This document shows, one piece after another, positions 13,939 to 13,991 of a stretch of 13,991 nt of DNA. Position 1 is the first letter of the stretch, and each line of letters opens with the position of its first letter. This DNA is from CBDUXT01 sp965371245. Its GTDB lineage: Bacteria > Planctomycetota > Phycisphaerae > UBA1845. The stretch lies in contig CBDUXT010000122.1 of the NCBI GenBank assembly GCA_965371245.1, forward strand, positions 1-13,991. The letters run 5' to 3'. Below the pieces are notes generated by a model. That model was given only the letters and a program-made list of their open reading frames with translations, did not search any database and was not told the DNA's origin. The position numbers and the translations under genes are program-made.

Positions 13939-13991
13939 GTGCATGACCGAATCGGCGGGCAGTCTTCAGAGCACAGGGCGCGAGCCCTGTG
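13939..13991 (-). repeat. Dispersed paired-hairpin element, copy 5 (cut by the window end)
   Basis: It begins GTGCATGACCGAATCGGCGG, then TCAGAG (13966-13971) and the complete hairpin CACAGGGC-GCGA-GCCCTGTG (13972-13991), where the window ends. It follows copy 4 in the same orientation after only 13 bp, forming a tandem pair. Confidence 0.8.

Noticed and set aside
13450..13944. 164-codon minus-strand open frame over copy 4 and the lipoprotein start
   Set aside because: It is a translation of the hairpin repeat running out of frame into the lipoprotein gene.

Overview
This is a high-GC bacterial window with eight intact protein genes and one interrupted gene. It most likely comes from a planctomycete-like (Planctomycetota, possibly Phycisphaerae-type) genome. 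That assignment is inferred from the secreted protein with dockerin-type EF-hand repeats of the DxNGDG form, weak or absent Shine-Dalgarno sites at several starts, and abundant hairpin repeats between genes. No rRNA, tRNA or CRISPR array was found.

Layout. Bases 1-814 are non-coding and hold an imperfect tandem array of a GC-rich unit of about 255 bp, ending in a run of 22 C. On the minus strand follow an RluA/RluD-family pseudouridine synthase (815-1867) and, upstream of it, a DEAD-box RNA helicase with a DEVD motif II (2153-3445). Divergent from the helicase is a receiver-GAF-HD-GYP protein (3790-5448), a probable cyclic-di-GMP phosphodiesterase. Next come a secreted dockerin-repeat protein split by an in-frame TGA (5471-6658, minus) and a 400 bp gene-free stretch.

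Bases 7059-11052 form a compact four-gene minus-strand operon: a CBS-pair protein, fused gamma/alpha and beta subunits of a 2-oxoacid:ferredoxin oxidoreductase (ATGA overlap between the two), and a second, paralogous CBS-pair protein with a zinc ribbon. A sigma70-like promoter lies just before the first gene. The layout suggests adenylate-sensing CBS proteins tied to a ferredoxin-dependent 2-oxoacid oxidoreductase. To the right are a PLP-dependent cystathionine gamma-synthase/lyase family gene (11725-12888, plus) and a small lipoprotein gene (13137-13691, minus).

The most striking non-genic signal is a dispersed repeat family with five copies (about 1949-2081, 11421-11596, 12940-13106, 13748-13925 and 13939 to the window end). 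Each complete copy has the form TCAGAG-hairpin-spacer-hairpin-CTCTGA, both hairpins having tetraloops. The stems differ between copies by compensatory changes, and the outer ends form imperfect inverted repeats beginning TGCRTGAC. It looks like a non-autonomous element combining REP/BIME-like paired hairpins with MITE-like ends. All copies sit between genes.
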